The position numbers were made by a program, and so were the translations under genes. Below are positions 1-9,214 of a DNA stretch of 57,272 nt, in pieces; positions within the stretch are counted from its first letter, which is position 1, and the number at the start of each line of letters is the position of its first letter. The notes under the pieces were generated by a model. The model worked only from the letters and a program-made list of their open reading frames with translations. It did not search any database and was not told the origin of the DNA. This DNA comes from Kangiellaceae bacterium (GTDB taxonomy: Bacteria; Pseudomonadota; Gammaproteobacteria; Enterobacterales; Kangiellaceae): the NCBI GenBank assembly GCA_016743995.1, contig JADGFG010000003.1, positions 1-57,272 of the forward strand, in the 5' to 3' direction.

Positions 1-101
1 AGGTCTATTTGAACCCTGACAAATCAAAAATGATGGGCCAAACTAACAAGGCGGCATAATATTATAACTTTAGGCGACAACTAGCTTGAAAAATACCGGC
101 A

Positions 102-290
102 GTCGATAAAAAAGTTGCTCCTGCTACTCAAAATCAAGCATTGTGTGCATTGGTATATCTTTATAAGCAAGTATTAGAAAAGCCTCCAGGCGAACGATCA
201 ATTAATGCGGTTAGAGCCAAACACCATCGAAACCTACCTGTTGTTATTTGGTGTATTGACTGGATTACCTAAATTAATGGAGTACTCAAG
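102..290 (+). pseudogene. Decayed integron-type tyrosine recombinase fragment
   Basis: Reading from 102 gives an open stretch of about 55 codons containing VAPATQNQALCALVYLYKQV and then INAVRAKHHRNLPVV. This matches the N-terminal SAM-like DNA-binding region and the linker to the catalytic domain of integron integrases (IntI), where STQNQALNALVFLYxxVL and LPxVLT are typical. A stop codon follows the LPVV segment. In another frame (from about 250) LTGLPKLM continues the family pattern, so a frameshift or small deletion is likely. No start codon, and none of the catalytic R, H or Y residues, remain. The upstream part is missing or shuffled within 1-101. The fragment is non-functional. Identification is from remembered family patterns, not an alignment. 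Confidence 0.6.
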
Positions 291-299
291 GACAGCCAT

Positions 300-639
300 A
301 AAGTACTCTTGTCATGATTAAACTTCCCTATTTATTTTTGATTAACGGTTGCTAGCTCACTTGATAATTATTGGATTGTCTATGGCGGGTGAGTTCTGTA
401 TATTTTTAGTGTTTTATATTTTATACACTGGCCAGTAAATTTAAGATGCATTTGTCATGGTCTGGAACCTGAATTCAGCAGTTTGTTAAGTTGCTAGTTG
501 ATATTCACAGACTTATTCTATATTCTACGCTAATTATAGTGACGTTTAGTGATATAAAGTCCGGACGTCTGATTTCGCTATTTTGTATTGATACGTCCTG
601 TGCTAGTAGCAATCAATCCATAGGGCGTGGAAAATAAAA
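300..639. other. Intergenic, no gene recognised
   Basis: This is AT-rich sequence between the integrase remnant and the small lipoprotein gene. Stops are frequent in all frames, and I found no convincing terminator, tRNA or conserved coding fragment. It presumably holds the promoter for the gene at 640, but no clear -35/-10 pair stands out. Confidence 0.5.
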
Positions 640-858
640 ATGAATAAACTATTACTTGCAATTCCGTTTACAGTGTTACTTACCGCTTGTGGTTCAACTT
701 CAGTTGAAGATTTCATGGAAGATCCGCAGCTGCTTGGAAAAGCCCTGGTGGACTGCACCATGGAAAAGGCTCAAGGTAAACCTGAGTCAGAAGAATGTAA
801 AAATGCTATGGAAGCGCAGAAAAAAATGGCCAAAAATTTGATGAAAGGCCTGATGTAA
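640..858 (+). CDS. Small EexN-like lipoprotein
   Basis: A 72-residue exported lipoprotein. Residues 1-17 form a short signal peptide ending in the lipobox LTAC, with Cys17 as the lipidation site. The mature part is short, charged and helical. It reads VEDFMEDPQLLGKALVDC, then ECKNAMEAQKKM. This order (an xDPxLL segment, a Cys, a second Cys followed by NAxxAxxKM) resembles the EexN family of small lipoproteins, best known from conjugative entry exclusion but also chromosomal and of unknown role. No conjugation genes are nearby, so the function is open. The ATG is preceded only by a weak purine-rich site. The lipoprotein call is solid; the family call is tentative. Confidence 0.75.
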   Translation: MNKLLLAIPFTVLLTACGSTSVEDFMEDPQLLGKALVDCTMEKAQGKPESEECKNAMEAQKKMAKNLMKGLM

Positions 859-1265
859 TAGCCTGGAAAATATGAGTTGTACTTAACTTAATAAGCAAAG
901 CTAACTTTCTTCGGCTTCTCAGGAAGCCGAGTCTAGATTAATTAATCTTCAATAGACACTCAGCCCATGGAAAAAGTCGCACATCTTTTATGGGCAGGTA
1001 TTCTGTCGATTTGTTTTTGATAAAACCAGTAAAATAATTAGAAAAGCAAAATCGGATATCTTTTTTCCAATTGCATTTGATTTTCTGCTAGTAATGTCTT
1101 GTTCGTGTAAAGTTAGTTGTAATTGTTGCGTTGAATGTCTGTCCGTTTGTCTCTGTTAGTTTACCATGGAAGAATCTTAAGGAATTATTTTTATTCTAAA
1201 TTCAAGTTAAGTACATCCCTGTACCAAACTTCAGGAAAGCAGTAAGTGCCTTATAGCTATACTTA
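859..1265. other. Intergenic between convergent genes
   Basis: About 400 bases between the lipoprotein gene and the convergent 728-residue hydrolase. A perfect 8-bp-stem hairpin lies at 911-930 and is listed separately. Nothing else is recognisable; the few tiny ORFs lack a ribosome binding site. Confidence 0.5.
911..930. terminator. Hairpin downstream of the small lipoprotein gene
   Basis: TCGGCTTC, loop TCAG, then GAAGCCGA: an 8-bp perfect stem with a 4-base loop, about 50 bases after the stop at 858. Neither strand has a long T run after the stem, so an intrinsic terminator is only possible; it may instead be a transcript-stabilising hairpin. Confidence 0.4.
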
Positions 1266-3452
1266 CTAGAGTTGTGGGTTGTAATTTAACCAGTTAAGAC
1301 CATCTTGCAGGGTTATCCTGACAGTACGCCTGGCCTTGCTGTTACCCGGCTCGCAAATACCATAGGGACAATAGTCTAATATATGTCCTGCATTTTTAAT
1401 CAGGGTCAATTTGCTGGATTTACCATTACTGTCATCACAGGGGTAAACTGTCGTTTTAGACGGTTTTGTCAGGGGAATTGCTTGTGAACCGGGTAACGCA
1501 TTGCATAAATTAACCGCCTGCTCAAAAGGTACCATGTTATCATCGCTACCGTGAACAATGAAAAAGTCTGGATAAATCAAGGGATCATTTTTAATGATTT
1601 CTGGAAAACTATTTCGTGTTATAACAGGTAGTCTGTGATTCGCTTTAAGCTCTGCAATTGTTTTGTTCGCAAATGCTGATAAATGAGTTAGGCCAGTTTG
1701 AAATTCTGGATGATTAACTCTTGGGTCGTTATTATTGACCATTTTTAAAATACCACCAAAATCTGTTGCGGGATAAAAAAGAAGAGCTTTGTCAATTTTA
1801 TCCAGATTTACCGATTCTGTCGCCAACCATCCTGCGAGATGTGCACCGGCAGATTGACCTGTGAGCGAAATCTGTTCAGTCAGGGAGATGCCGTATTTAT
1901 TTCTGGTGCTTGCCTGGTCTATCCATTCAAAGGCAGATTGAATATCAGCAGTAATTTCGGCATAGGTTGCATTCTGGCATTCAACATTTCCGTCATTATT
2001 ACCTGTTAGTCGATAGAAAGGAGCAAAAACAATGTAACCTTTGTCAGTATAGTGTGCAAATTGTGATTCCATACCAGGATATGAAAAGCCTCTGTTACTC
2101 CAGCCTCCGCCATGAATTGCTATGAGAGGTTTCAATCCAGTAGCACTAATATCATTTTTATAGATGCGCATTTCCAGTTTACAGGCTTTTGGGTTGGGCG
2201 CCTGATTATTGGCTGATGGAGTTGTTTTATAGACTGCTTTTTGCATATAAGGTTGAGTTCTACCAGCAATTGACAGTAATGATAAATCAAGTGTTTGTGC
2301 AGGATTAAGCGTCCATAAATCATTTTTGCCTGCATCAACAAAATTACCATTTCCGAATTTTCTTTTATCTAACGTAGATTGACAGAATGAACCAAATTCT
2401 GTTGTATAAAATTTTGCAGGATCAATCGTGTTAATTTTTAGTGGCTTTCGGAAATCTTTATATAGCATTTCACAGCCATAACCACTTGCTATCAGGCGTT
2501 TTACTCCTTTATTATCGTTTGATAACAGCATGATTAACAGCTCGTTATAGTTGTCTGTGATAAGTTCATTGGGAATGTTTGTCGTGTTGATTCCAAATAT
2601 GACTTGTTTTAATACATTATAATCAACACCTTCTGGAAAATTCACTGGAGATTCAATTAGCTTTATATTTTCAGCATTCTGCAATTTTTCGATAGCTTCT
2701 TGAAATTTTATTTTCAGTCCTGGTATTTTTCTTGTTACATAATTATCTGCTTCTCTGGAGAGTAGTTTATCAATTTTTGAAGATACATTGTTAATGTTAA
2801 CCGTTACTTTTCTACCTTTAACATTTGAATTGATGCTTCCCTTTAATTGTAATGCAGGATCAATGAGCAGTACTTTTTTCATTATGTTATTTGATACAAT
2901 ATCTAGTTCTCTATGGGTAAAAGTTAATTTACCATTAACAGAAATATCAAATGGAATGCTGGCCACTACAGTACCGTGAGTGCTAAAGATTCTTCTGCAT
3001 TTTCTGAATATCCGTTTTTCCTTTCTATAGGCAATGTCAAAATTCAGATTTAACTCTCCTCTTAATGCGATATCTGCTGAGGACACTTCATTCAGCGACT
3101 GAATGTTAAAGGCGAGTGTATTGTTATTTAGCAGATTAACTTTTCCGTTGATATTTGAATAAGTTGTTGTGTCAGGGCATCGTCCTCCGCCTGATTGATT
3201 GCTAATATCAGGATTAGTGTAACTCATGCCTATAGTGTTTCCGTCAATCGTAATTTTCTGTCTTCTGATTTTCTGGTTTAGTTTTTCTAAAATTAAAGGG
3301 TTCAGTGATTTTCCCTGTAAATCATTTCCTTTTAACAAGGTATTAATGTCATTTAAGTTAATATTAATACTTGTGCCGTTGCTGAAAGTTAATGCATTAA
3401 CATTTATTGAGAGTGTGATAATAAGAGTAAATAATCCGATTAGATTTTTCAC
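1266..3452 (-). CDS. Secreted two-domain alpha/beta-hydrolase (esterase)
   Basis: A 728-residue exported protein with a signal peptide at 1-20 (cleavage after VNA). The C-terminal part, about 430-728, is an alpha/beta-hydrolase of the BD-FAE/carboxylesterase type. It has an oxyanion motif HGGGW (H447), a nucleophile elbow GQSAG (Ser534), an acid in HGSDD (Asp637 or 638) and a catalytic His690 in AGHI. It should hydrolyse esters outside the cytoplasm. The N-terminal ~320 residues are beta-rich, with alternating polar and apolar strands and phrases such as GELNLNFDI and NGKLTFTHRELDI. They recall a tubular lipid-binding or AsmA-like fold, but I do not recognise the family. The start is GTG with a well-placed GGAG. 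The gene stands alone on the minus strand. Confidence 0.85.
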   Translation of the reverse strand: MKNLIGLFTLIITLSINVNALTFSNGTSININLNDINTLLKGNDLQGKSLNPLILEKLNQKIRRQKITIDGNTIGMSYTNPDISNQSGGGRCPDTTTYSNINGKVNLLNNNTLAFNIQSLNEVSSADIALRGELNLNFDIAYRKEKRIFRKCRRIFSTHGTVVASIPFDISVNGKLTFTHRELDIVSNNIMKKVLLIDPALQLKGSINSNVKGRKVTVNINNVSSKIDKLLSREADNYVTRKIPGLKIKFQEAIEKLQNAENIKLIESPVNFPEGVDYNVLKQVIFGINTTNIPNELITDNYNELLIMLLSNDNKGVKRLIASGYGCEMLYKDFRKPLKINTIDPAKFYTTEFGSFCQSTLDKRKFGNGNFVDAGKNDLWTLNPAQTLDLSLLSIAGRTQPYMQKAVYKTTPSANNQAPNPKACKLEMRIYKNDISATGLKPLIAIHGGGWSNRGFSYPGMESQFAHYTDKGYIVFAPFYRLTGNNDGNVECQNATYAEITADIQSAFEWIDQASTRNKYGISLTEQISLTGQSAGAHLAGWLATESVNLDKIDKALLFYPATDFGGILKMVNNNDPRVNHPEFQTGLTHLSAFANKTIAELKANHRLPVITRNSFPEIIKNDPLIYPDFFIVHGSDDNMVPFEQAVNLCNALPGSQAIPLTKPSKTTVYPCDDSNGKSSKLTLIKNAGHILDYCPYGICEPGNSKARRTVRITLQDGLNWLNYNPQL

Positions 3453-3813
3453 TAGATTTCTCCAGAGGAGGGTGTGTCAAAGTAATATGACGGGTTCGTT
3501 TCAGGGACCTGCTCAGATATTTGTTGAAGTCGAATATTTGTTCTGTTTTAGTCTTTATCTTAAAATCAACTAAAAGTCGATTTTAGAAAGCAAATTGTAA
3601 AGAACAAATCTGTCATATTAAGCATATATTTATAACGGCGCAATGATAAATATTATTGTGATCATATGACTAATTTTTCATGAAACAAGAGAACCAGGTC
3701 CGCATGTACAACTTTTAACTTTTTGTCTGACTTTTATACCGGTCGCTCGACTAACGGTTGACTGGGTTTCAGGTAATCAATGGTGTGGCTGACTTAGTAA
3801 TATCTTTCTATGA
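3453..3813. other. Intergenic between divergent genes
   Basis: AT-rich spacer between the hydrolase and the interrupted GNAT gene. It must contain the hydrolase promoter, but no clear boxes were found. No gene or repeat is recognisable. Confidence 0.45.
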
Positions 3814-3841
3814 TTGACTTTTTATATCCTCTCAATAAAAT
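3814..3841 (+). promoter_or_regulatory. Candidate sigma-70 promoter of the GNAT gene
   Basis: TTGACT (3814-3819), a 16-base spacer, then TAAAAT (3836-3841). This lies 38 bases upstream of the original ATG at 3880, close to the vegetative consensus and correctly placed. It suggests the damaged gene may still be transcribed. Confidence 0.5.
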
Positions 3842-3879
3842 GCAATGGTAAAGTTTATTGATAAAAAAGGAGTAATAAG

Positions 3880-4419
3880 ATGAAGATACCAGACTCAGAG
3901 CGATTAAAGTTTGAATTAGTGAGCCAGGAAGATGCTGAGTTGCTGTTTTAACTCGATCAGGATGTAGAAGTTATGCGCTATATTAATGGCGGCAAAGCAA
4001 CCAGTATGGAAGAAATTAATGAATTTTATATGCCCCGAATAAAGCGTTATACCAATAAAGAAGAAGGTTGGGGATTATGGAAAGTTATTACAAAACAAAA
4101 TAATTCTTTTATTGGCTGGATTCTGGTTCGTCCCTGGGAATTTTTTGGTGATAAACCTGAGCATGATAACCTTGAGCTTGGTTGGCGCTTTGCCCGAGAT
4201 TCGTGGGGAAAAGGTTATGCAACTGAAGCTGTGGTTAGTATACGTGATGCATTAATGAACAGAGGGCATATCACTCGCCTGATGGCCATTGCGCTCGAGG
4301 AAAACAAGGCATCGATTCATGTGATGGAAAAGATTGGTATGAAATATATTAAAACAGATACGCATAAAGCTCCACATGGAGAGTCTGATGTGGTTTTTTA
4401 TGATATGAAAGTCAAGTAG
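3880..4419 (+). pseudogene. GNAT acetyltransferase with in-frame stop codon
   Basis: This is a GCN5-related N-acetyltransferase of the RimJ/RimL type that would be 179 residues long. The original ATG at 3880 has an excellent AAGGAG ribosome binding site 7 bases upstream. Translation reads MKIPDSERLKFELVSQEDAE, then LLF, then TAA at 3949-3951. The same frame continues as LDQDVEVMRYING, the usual GNAT N-terminal segment, so only one codon is broken (a sense codon such as GAA changed to TAA). The rest is intact to 4419, including the acetyl-CoA loop region around RDSWGKGYATEAV and the C-terminal IHVMEKIGMKY. An ATG at 3973 could restart translation, but it lacks a good ribosome binding site and would lose the first strand and helix. 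Confidence 0.8.
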
Positions 4420-4424
4420 TAAAA

Positions 4425-5300
4425 TTAGTTAGTGCTTCGACATATTAATGTGAGCTTTCCTCCTTTTACAATTGAACGGCAATAAAATTTTCCGTCGCTT
4501 CCATCGGCATTGGCGCCAAAATATCGAAAACCAATAAAGTTTGACATAATCGTTGCGTTTGTTGTGTTGGTGTAGGTGCCAGCCCAGGGAGAAGCCTGAC
4601 CGGCTGTTTCAGGGATAATATTTTTGTCTGCATCTGATGCGGTACCACTGACATAGGTCCATATTAACCGGTCTAAATTTGGGCCTGTAATTTTGAATTG
4701 TGCGGTTGAATTATCATAAAATCTAACCGTAACCGTTGAAGCCAGACCATTAATTACAGTATTGAACATACCGACAGGAAGCGATAAACCAGCGCCAATG
4801 TTCGCGCAAAACTCCAGGCGGTGCAAATTTTGAGAGATATACTCTCCAGCGAGTAATTGATTATGTGAATGATGTATCAGATCAAATGATGAAACTAATA
4901 TATTAGACGGAATTGGCATATCCGGTAACGAATTTAATGAGGCTTCAAGTTCATTGATCCGGTTGCTTAACGTATTAAAATCAGATGTCAGCTCAGCGTT
5001 GACTCCTACCCATTCTACTTCGGTAAACAGCCGTTTATTTTGAAATGGATAATATCCCGTCACTTTATACTTTTCAATAATGGAATGCCTGATGTTCATA
5101 ACATAAACATTATAGTGATTGATTTTTGTTGTTGAAGAGTCTGGTATTGCGCCTTCGGCGGTCAATTGCATATCGTAAGCATTGCAGGTGTTACAATGTT
5201 TCCAGATTGTCTGGTTGACTGTGGCATTAGCTGTAGAAGATAACAGGGCAGAACAGACAAGGGCGAAAATGCTGCCTGCAAAATTGATAATTAAGCTCAT
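4425..5300 (-). CDS. Secreted protein of unknown function with CxxC motif
   Basis: A 291-residue exported protein that I cannot assign to a family. Residues 1-26 form a signal peptide (cleavage after ANA). The mature protein begins with a CNTC motif (Cys36 and Cys39) next to a tryptophan. The middle, about 100-135, is a predicted helical segment (NTLSNRINELEASLNSL). The C-terminal half is beta-rich with three more cysteines. A five-Cys exported protein with an N-terminal CxxC suggests disulfide, metal or haem binding, but there is no CxxCH. The gene converges on the interrupted GNAT gene with a 5-base gap. The ATG has only a weak GGGA upstream. Confidence 0.7.
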   Translation of the reverse strand: MSLIINFAGSIFALVCSALLSSTANATVNQTIWKHCNTCNAYDMQLTAEGAIPDSSTTKINHYNVYVMNIRHSIIEKYKVTGYYPFQNKRLFTEVEWVGVNAELTSDFNTLSNRINELEASLNSLPDMPIPSNILVSSFDLIHHSHNQLLAGEYISQNLHRLEFCANIGAGLSLPVGMFNTVINGLASTVTVRFYDNSTAQFKITGPNLDRLIWTYVSGTASDADKNIIPETAGQASPWAGTYTNTTNATIMSNFIGFRYFGANADGSDGKFYCRSIVKGGKLTLICRSTN

Positions 5301-5464
5301 ATTGTATCCCGTTTAGTCTTTTGGGTGATTGGCTGTTAACTATCAGTCCACTCTTGCCCGGTTGGGGGCTTTACCAGAGCAGACTGTTTTATTACAGAAT
5401 TACAGACTCATTTTTTATCAAGTTTATTACTACCAACAAACATTCAAAAAGATGAGCCCTGATT

Positions 5465-5498
5465 AACTAATTAACAAACTAATTAACAAACTAATTAA
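5465..5498. repeat. 12-bp tandem repeat at the stop of the S41 gene
   Basis: AACTAATTAACA is present 2.8 times in perfect tandem. The stop codon of the minus-strand S41 peptidase (5491-5493) lies inside the third copy. Confidence 0.85.
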
Positions 5499-6999
5499 GT
5501 AATTCGTAAGCTTTTTCCAGACCAAGATCTCGACCTTGAAGTCGCTGCGTTTTTGTTGCAAAAGGGACTTCATATTTAACAGGCACTCCGGTTCCTTCGA
5601 ACCATTCATTGTCTGGAGTGATATAAAATTCGTTGGAAATACCAAACGCTATGTTTGAGGTGACCCTGTGTACCAGCATGTCAGACATTGCTCCAGCGGT
5701 GGCTTCACCCACTACAGTGACATTGGGTAGATTTCTCATGCTGATAGTAAAGGTTTCTGCTGCACTGATTGTTGATGCGCTGGTTAGTAAGATAACGGGC
5801 TTTGAGTACTGATTTTTACCGAGTGGTGATATTTCTACATCGATTAATTCTGATCTTTCAGCACCAATCCGTGCCTGTTTTGAATAGACGTGGGTGGTTT
5901 CTCCTACAAAGCGGCTCGCTATAATCATGCTGATCTCATCGCTACCACCGTCGTTAGTTCTGATATCGATTATCAGTCCATGGGTATCTTTAAGATCTAA
6001 CATGGCCTGGTCAATGACTTTATTAGCAATCACTGCATCACCTGGTAGATCTGATTTAGTTTGAGAATAATCAGACATGCTGTTGAGCATCAGATATCCG
6101 ACATCGTCATGGGTTTTGAACCAGACAATACTTTCATTGGCGCCGACTTTAACTGACTCTGGAGACTCGTAATTGTGAATGATGTCGTTTACCAGGTTCT
6201 CATTTTGTTCAACATAGAGCTCTGCGTCTGATTGCTGCTTTTCTGTCAGTGGCGGTTGTAAATTGTTATCTACACGATATTCTTCTAACCATAAGTCTTT
6301 ATAAGAGGCTTTATTATCAACTGAAAAGAAGTGCTGGATATTTCCAGATTTATATAATGCATCGATCCCCTGGCTTAAATCTCCCTGAACTAACATATTG
6401 TGAGAGTCTGCTAACGGAGTAATCATGTCGCTAAACAGGCTGAACAATTCGTCCTCGGTTGTGACATTAACCATTTCGGCGCTGGCCAGGGTGTAAACTT
6501 CTGACCAGTCTGTACCGCTGAGAGAGAAATCCAGGTAGAGCTCATTGAGTGTGTCCCAGAATAGCTGGAAGTCTCTGTCGGGATTAAAGACATAATCTTT
6601 ATCACCTGCAATGGGGTAAAGTGTATCAACGCATTGATCGGGTAATTCATCTATTCGATTAAATTGAATACCGGGGGTGAGTGTCTGACCTTTATCCAGT
6701 AGTTCTAGTTTGTTCTTGTCATCACTGATAATTACTGTGTCAGACACTGCCTCATTCGTCAGATATCTTTCTATGTCACCTTGTATACAACTTGCACTGG
6801 TAACGTGGTAGTTGCTCAGTGTGTAGCCAGTTTTGGTGGCTTTATATTCTACTATTTTCCCGTAAGCCGGTGCAGACCAGACCCCGATATAATCAGGCGT
6901 TTCTATTTTGGGTGTTTCTTCAATGTCGCAGGCTGTTAAAAATACAAGTGCCAGCGACGCAGGCAGGTATACAGGTAGTCGGTTCTTGGTAATAAGCAT
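5491..6999 (-). CDS. S41-family peptidase lipoprotein
   Basis: A 502-residue lipoprotein with lipobox LTAC at 21-24 (Cys24). The N-terminal third carries a small beta domain. The C-terminal part is a tail-specific-protease (S41, CtpA/tricorn-like) domain: GLIIDIRTNDGGSDEIS, then LTSASTISAAETFT with the predicted nucleophile Ser412, then VTVVGEATAGAMSD, where these proteins usually place the next active-site loop. It probably cleaves peptides or C-termini in the periplasm or at the outer membrane. I chose the ATG at 6999 because AGGA lies 8 bases upstream and the signal peptide then has normal length. A TTG at 7029 would add 10 residues. A tandem repeat covers the stop codon. Confidence 0.85.
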   Translation of the reverse strand: MLITKNRLPVYLPASLALVFLTACDIEETPKIETPDYIGVWSAPAYGKIVEYKATKTGYTLSNYHVTSASCIQGDIERYLTNEAVSDTVIISDDKNKLELLDKGQTLTPGIQFNRIDELPDQCVDTLYPIAGDKDYVFNPDRDFQLFWDTLNELYLDFSLSGTDWSEVYTLASAEMVNVTTEDELFSLFSDMITPLADSHNMLVQGDLSQGIDALYKSGNIQHFFSVDNKASYKDLWLEEYRVDNNLQPPLTEKQQSDAELYVEQNENLVNDIIHNYESPESVKVGANESIVWFKTHDDVGYLMLNSMSDYSQTKSDLPGDAVIANKVIDQAMLDLKDTHGLIIDIRTNDGGSDEISMIIASRFVGETTHVYSKQARIGAERSELIDVEISPLGKNQYSKPVILLTSASTISAAETFTISMRNLPNVTVVGEATAGAMSDMLVHRVTSNIAFGISNEFYITPDNEWFEGTGVPVKYEVPFATKTQRLQGRDLGLEKAYELLN

Positions 7000-7331
7000 A
7001 ATTTTTCCTGTCCGTAAAATACTGTTCAATAACTGATGAGGCTCCAGAATCAGTGAATGGAGGTATGTTCAAAAGTTAAAATTAATTGGAGATTCTCCTG
7101 ATTAAAAATAAGCCGTTGACCAGGATTAAAGCCATTTAAACTGATATTTATACGGAATGCGTCCGTCCCGATAGAAGCGAACTACTTAAAACAGCCCGTT
7201 GATTCAAGGAGTTATGAGAATACTGTTGATTTTTTGGAAAATAGCTGTTGTTGAGAACCGGTATGAATAGAACTTTGGTATTGAGTTCTATTGAACGGTC
7301 TGGCTGTGTATTTATTTAGCTATTGAGTGAT
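7000..7331. other. Intergenic upstream of the S41 gene
   Basis: About 330 bases between two minus-strand genes. A weak two-copy 16-bp direct repeat at 7314-7345 overlaps the end of the next gene. No promoter or terminator is convincing. Confidence 0.4.
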
Positions 7332-7345
7332 TTAGCCATTTTGCT
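7314..7345. repeat. Degenerate two-copy 16-bp repeat at a stop codon
   Basis: Two adjacent 16-base units beginning ATTTAGC agree at about 11 of 16 positions. The stop codon of the AraC-type regulator (7332-7334) is in the second unit. Listed because it fits the pattern of clearer tandem repeats at gene ends in this window. Confidence 0.35.
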
Positions 7346-8726
7346 GTTGGCACCATTGACGAGGTGTTGCTCCTGAGAGTTTTTTAAATGCTGAATAAAA
7401 TGCAGTTTTTGAATTAAAACCTGAATCCATGGCAACCTGAATAACAGGCATGCTGCGCTGGTTTAGCATTAAGCTTTTTGCTTTTTCAACGCGAAAGCTA
7501 TTCACAAATTCAAAGAAATTCTGTTTTAAGGTTTCATTGAGTACCTGAGAAAGCACATGAGGTGTTATTGATAACTTTTCGGCAAGCTCTGGTAAAGTTA
7601 ACTGAGGATTAAGATAGCTTTCTTCTGTCTGCATGTGACTATTAATAGAGTTGGCCAAATCTTGAGCGAGCGGCGTCGTCACTGGGGAGTTTTGGTATTT
7701 GGGTTTGTTTGCATGAGTTTCATTGTCTGCCATTGGTGTTTTGGCTGGCATATTGTGGTTTTGTTCAACCAGATTGTTTTCAGCTGATAATTGTTTTGCT
7801 ATGGCTGATAGTTCTGGAGAAAAAATATGGGGTTGCTGTAGAGAGCGTACGCCAATGTACATAACGCAGAAACCGATCATACCGTAGATAATGTAGTTCG
7901 CTAGCAATTCATTGATTTCAAAGATATTTCCAAAAATTTCTTCCTGAATGCTGAAGAACAGGAAGACTATAATGGTAATTGAAAGCAACCAGGTAAAATG
8001 TTGTAGCCAGCTTAAATCCAGGCCATTGATATTGCTGGTAATCTGGCGTAATAACTGTCTATGCTTTTTTAACAGACGTAAACTGACAACAACATAAATG
8101 AGTAATGATATCCATAATGCCTGTGTGAGCCAGCCAAATAGCCAGATTAAAATGATGGGTGAATAGAAAAACAACTCAAATTGTGGTTTATCGGGAACAA
8201 GCGTTAGTCTGACTTCGCAGGTCAGCCAGTCCAGAATAGAGGAAAATTCGCAATTGAAAGTCAAATCTGATTCAACGTCTGACAATTCCGGGAAAAGCCG
8301 ATCATAATAAATCAATAGTTTTGCGTTATAGTCCGCGCTTAGTAAATAGGGTGACATGATAACCAGCGCAATAATTAATGGTAAAAGATGTAAAGCGTCT
8401 TTGCTTTTCAGTCGCCTGACTTTTGGTGATACCTGAATTTTTATATAAAGGTAAATCAGTGGGCCAATGAGGAAATAGAGTAGTTGAATGTAGCCTGTTG
8501 CGTCAGGCATATAAAAAAAGTAGCCTGCCAGGTCCATGGTATGTTCAATTAACATCAGACTGAAAACCAATAATAAAGTAGCAAATATTCTATTGGCGAC
8601 CACCAGGTTGGAGTTTGTATTTTTTTTAAACCAAAGTACCGCACATAGAAGAAATCCCTGAAATGCGACAAGTGCAAACGGAAGACTTGATAAAGTGATG
8701 CCTACGGGAATTGGAGATTGAAGCAT
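7332..8726 (-). CDS. Membrane-anchored AraC-family regulator
   Basis: A 464-residue fusion of a polytopic membrane sensor and an AraC DNA-binding domain. About seven hydrophobic segments occupy roughly 15-310, such as FALVAFQGFLLCAVLWF and IIVFLFFSI. A polar linker follows, then two helix-turn-helix motifs at about 365-464: LTLPELAEKLSITPHVLSQV and VIQVAMDSGFNSKTAFYSAF, ending with the family signature GATPRQW. It would sense a membrane or external cue and bind DNA directly from the membrane. The S41 lipoprotein gene follows in the same direction after 332 bases and is a possible target. The ATG start is plausible but its ribosome binding site is weak. Confidence 0.88.
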   Translation of the reverse strand: MLQSPIPVGITLSSLPFALVAFQGFLLCAVLWFKKNTNSNLVVANRIFATLLLVFSLMLIEHTMDLAGYFFYMPDATGYIQLLYFLIGPLIYLYIKIQVSPKVRRLKSKDALHLLPLIIALVIMSPYLLSADYNAKLLIYYDRLFPELSDVESDLTFNCEFSSILDWLTCEVRLTLVPDKPQFELFFYSPIILIWLFGWLTQALWISLLIYVVVSLRLLKKHRQLLRQITSNINGLDLSWLQHFTWLLSITIIVFLFFSIQEEIFGNIFEINELLANYIIYGMIGFCVMYIGVRSLQQPHIFSPELSAIAKQLSAENNLVEQNHNMPAKTPMADNETHANKPKYQNSPVTTPLAQDLANSINSHMQTEESYLNPQLTLPELAEKLSITPHVLSQVLNETLKQNFFEFVNSFRVEKAKSLMLNQRSMPVIQVAMDSGFNSKTAFYSAFKKLSGATPRQWCQQQNG

Positions 8727-9214
8727 TTAAGTAACTTTGGGTATACCTGTTGATGATAGTGGCAGTTTGCCAGATATAACCAGTAAATGCTATTTGTGGG
8801 TTTGTGTTGAGCTAGAGTTTGTTGAATTCATACCCAAAGTAATTTCAATTCACTACAAATCAATTTGTTTTGATTTTTACTATTATTTCAAGTGATTAGT
8901 CATTGTTGTAGTAGTCAATTATTTTTATGGTGATAGATTCTTCTACAAATATCCATCCTGAATGCGTTTTACCTCCTATACTTGATATTAATCAGAAAAA
9001 CTGAGTGAAATTAAAAATTTACGTCACTCTCTAACCAGATTTAAAAGCCTGTCGACTGACTGAATATCTCTTTTTAATGGAGGTTTATTCCGGTTTTGTA
9101 TATACATCAACGAGTTGCAAGGTTGTTTTGTGAGATTTCATTCTGGATGATTATTGAGCCTGAAACAGCTTCATGAGCGGTTAACGAGTTGTCTGGGGTC
9201 ATTCAATTTAACAA
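8727..9214. other. Divergent intergenic region
   Basis: Spacer between the AraC-type regulator and the response-regulator operon. It has a short inverted pair: ACTTTGGGTATA near 8734 and TACCCAAAGT near 8831. These resemble the ends of the dispersed palindromic repeat but face the wrong way round. No gene is recognisable. Confidence 0.4.

Noticed and set aside
1-60. Possible attC or attI recombination site beside the integrase relic
   Set aside because: AACTAACAAGG near 40 recalls attC cores, but no paired inverse core or stem structure could be found.
640-858. Conjugative entry-exclusion system
   Set aside because: The lipoprotein resembles EexN, but no transfer gene is present in the window.
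3226-3573. 115-codon plus-strand ORF over the start of the esterase gene
   Set aside because: Antisense shadow of a well-supported coding region; no signal or domain.
8733-8841. Inverted pair ACTTTGGGTATA / TACCCAAAGT as another MITE
   Set aside because: The ends face inward the wrong way compared with the other copies, and only ten bases match.
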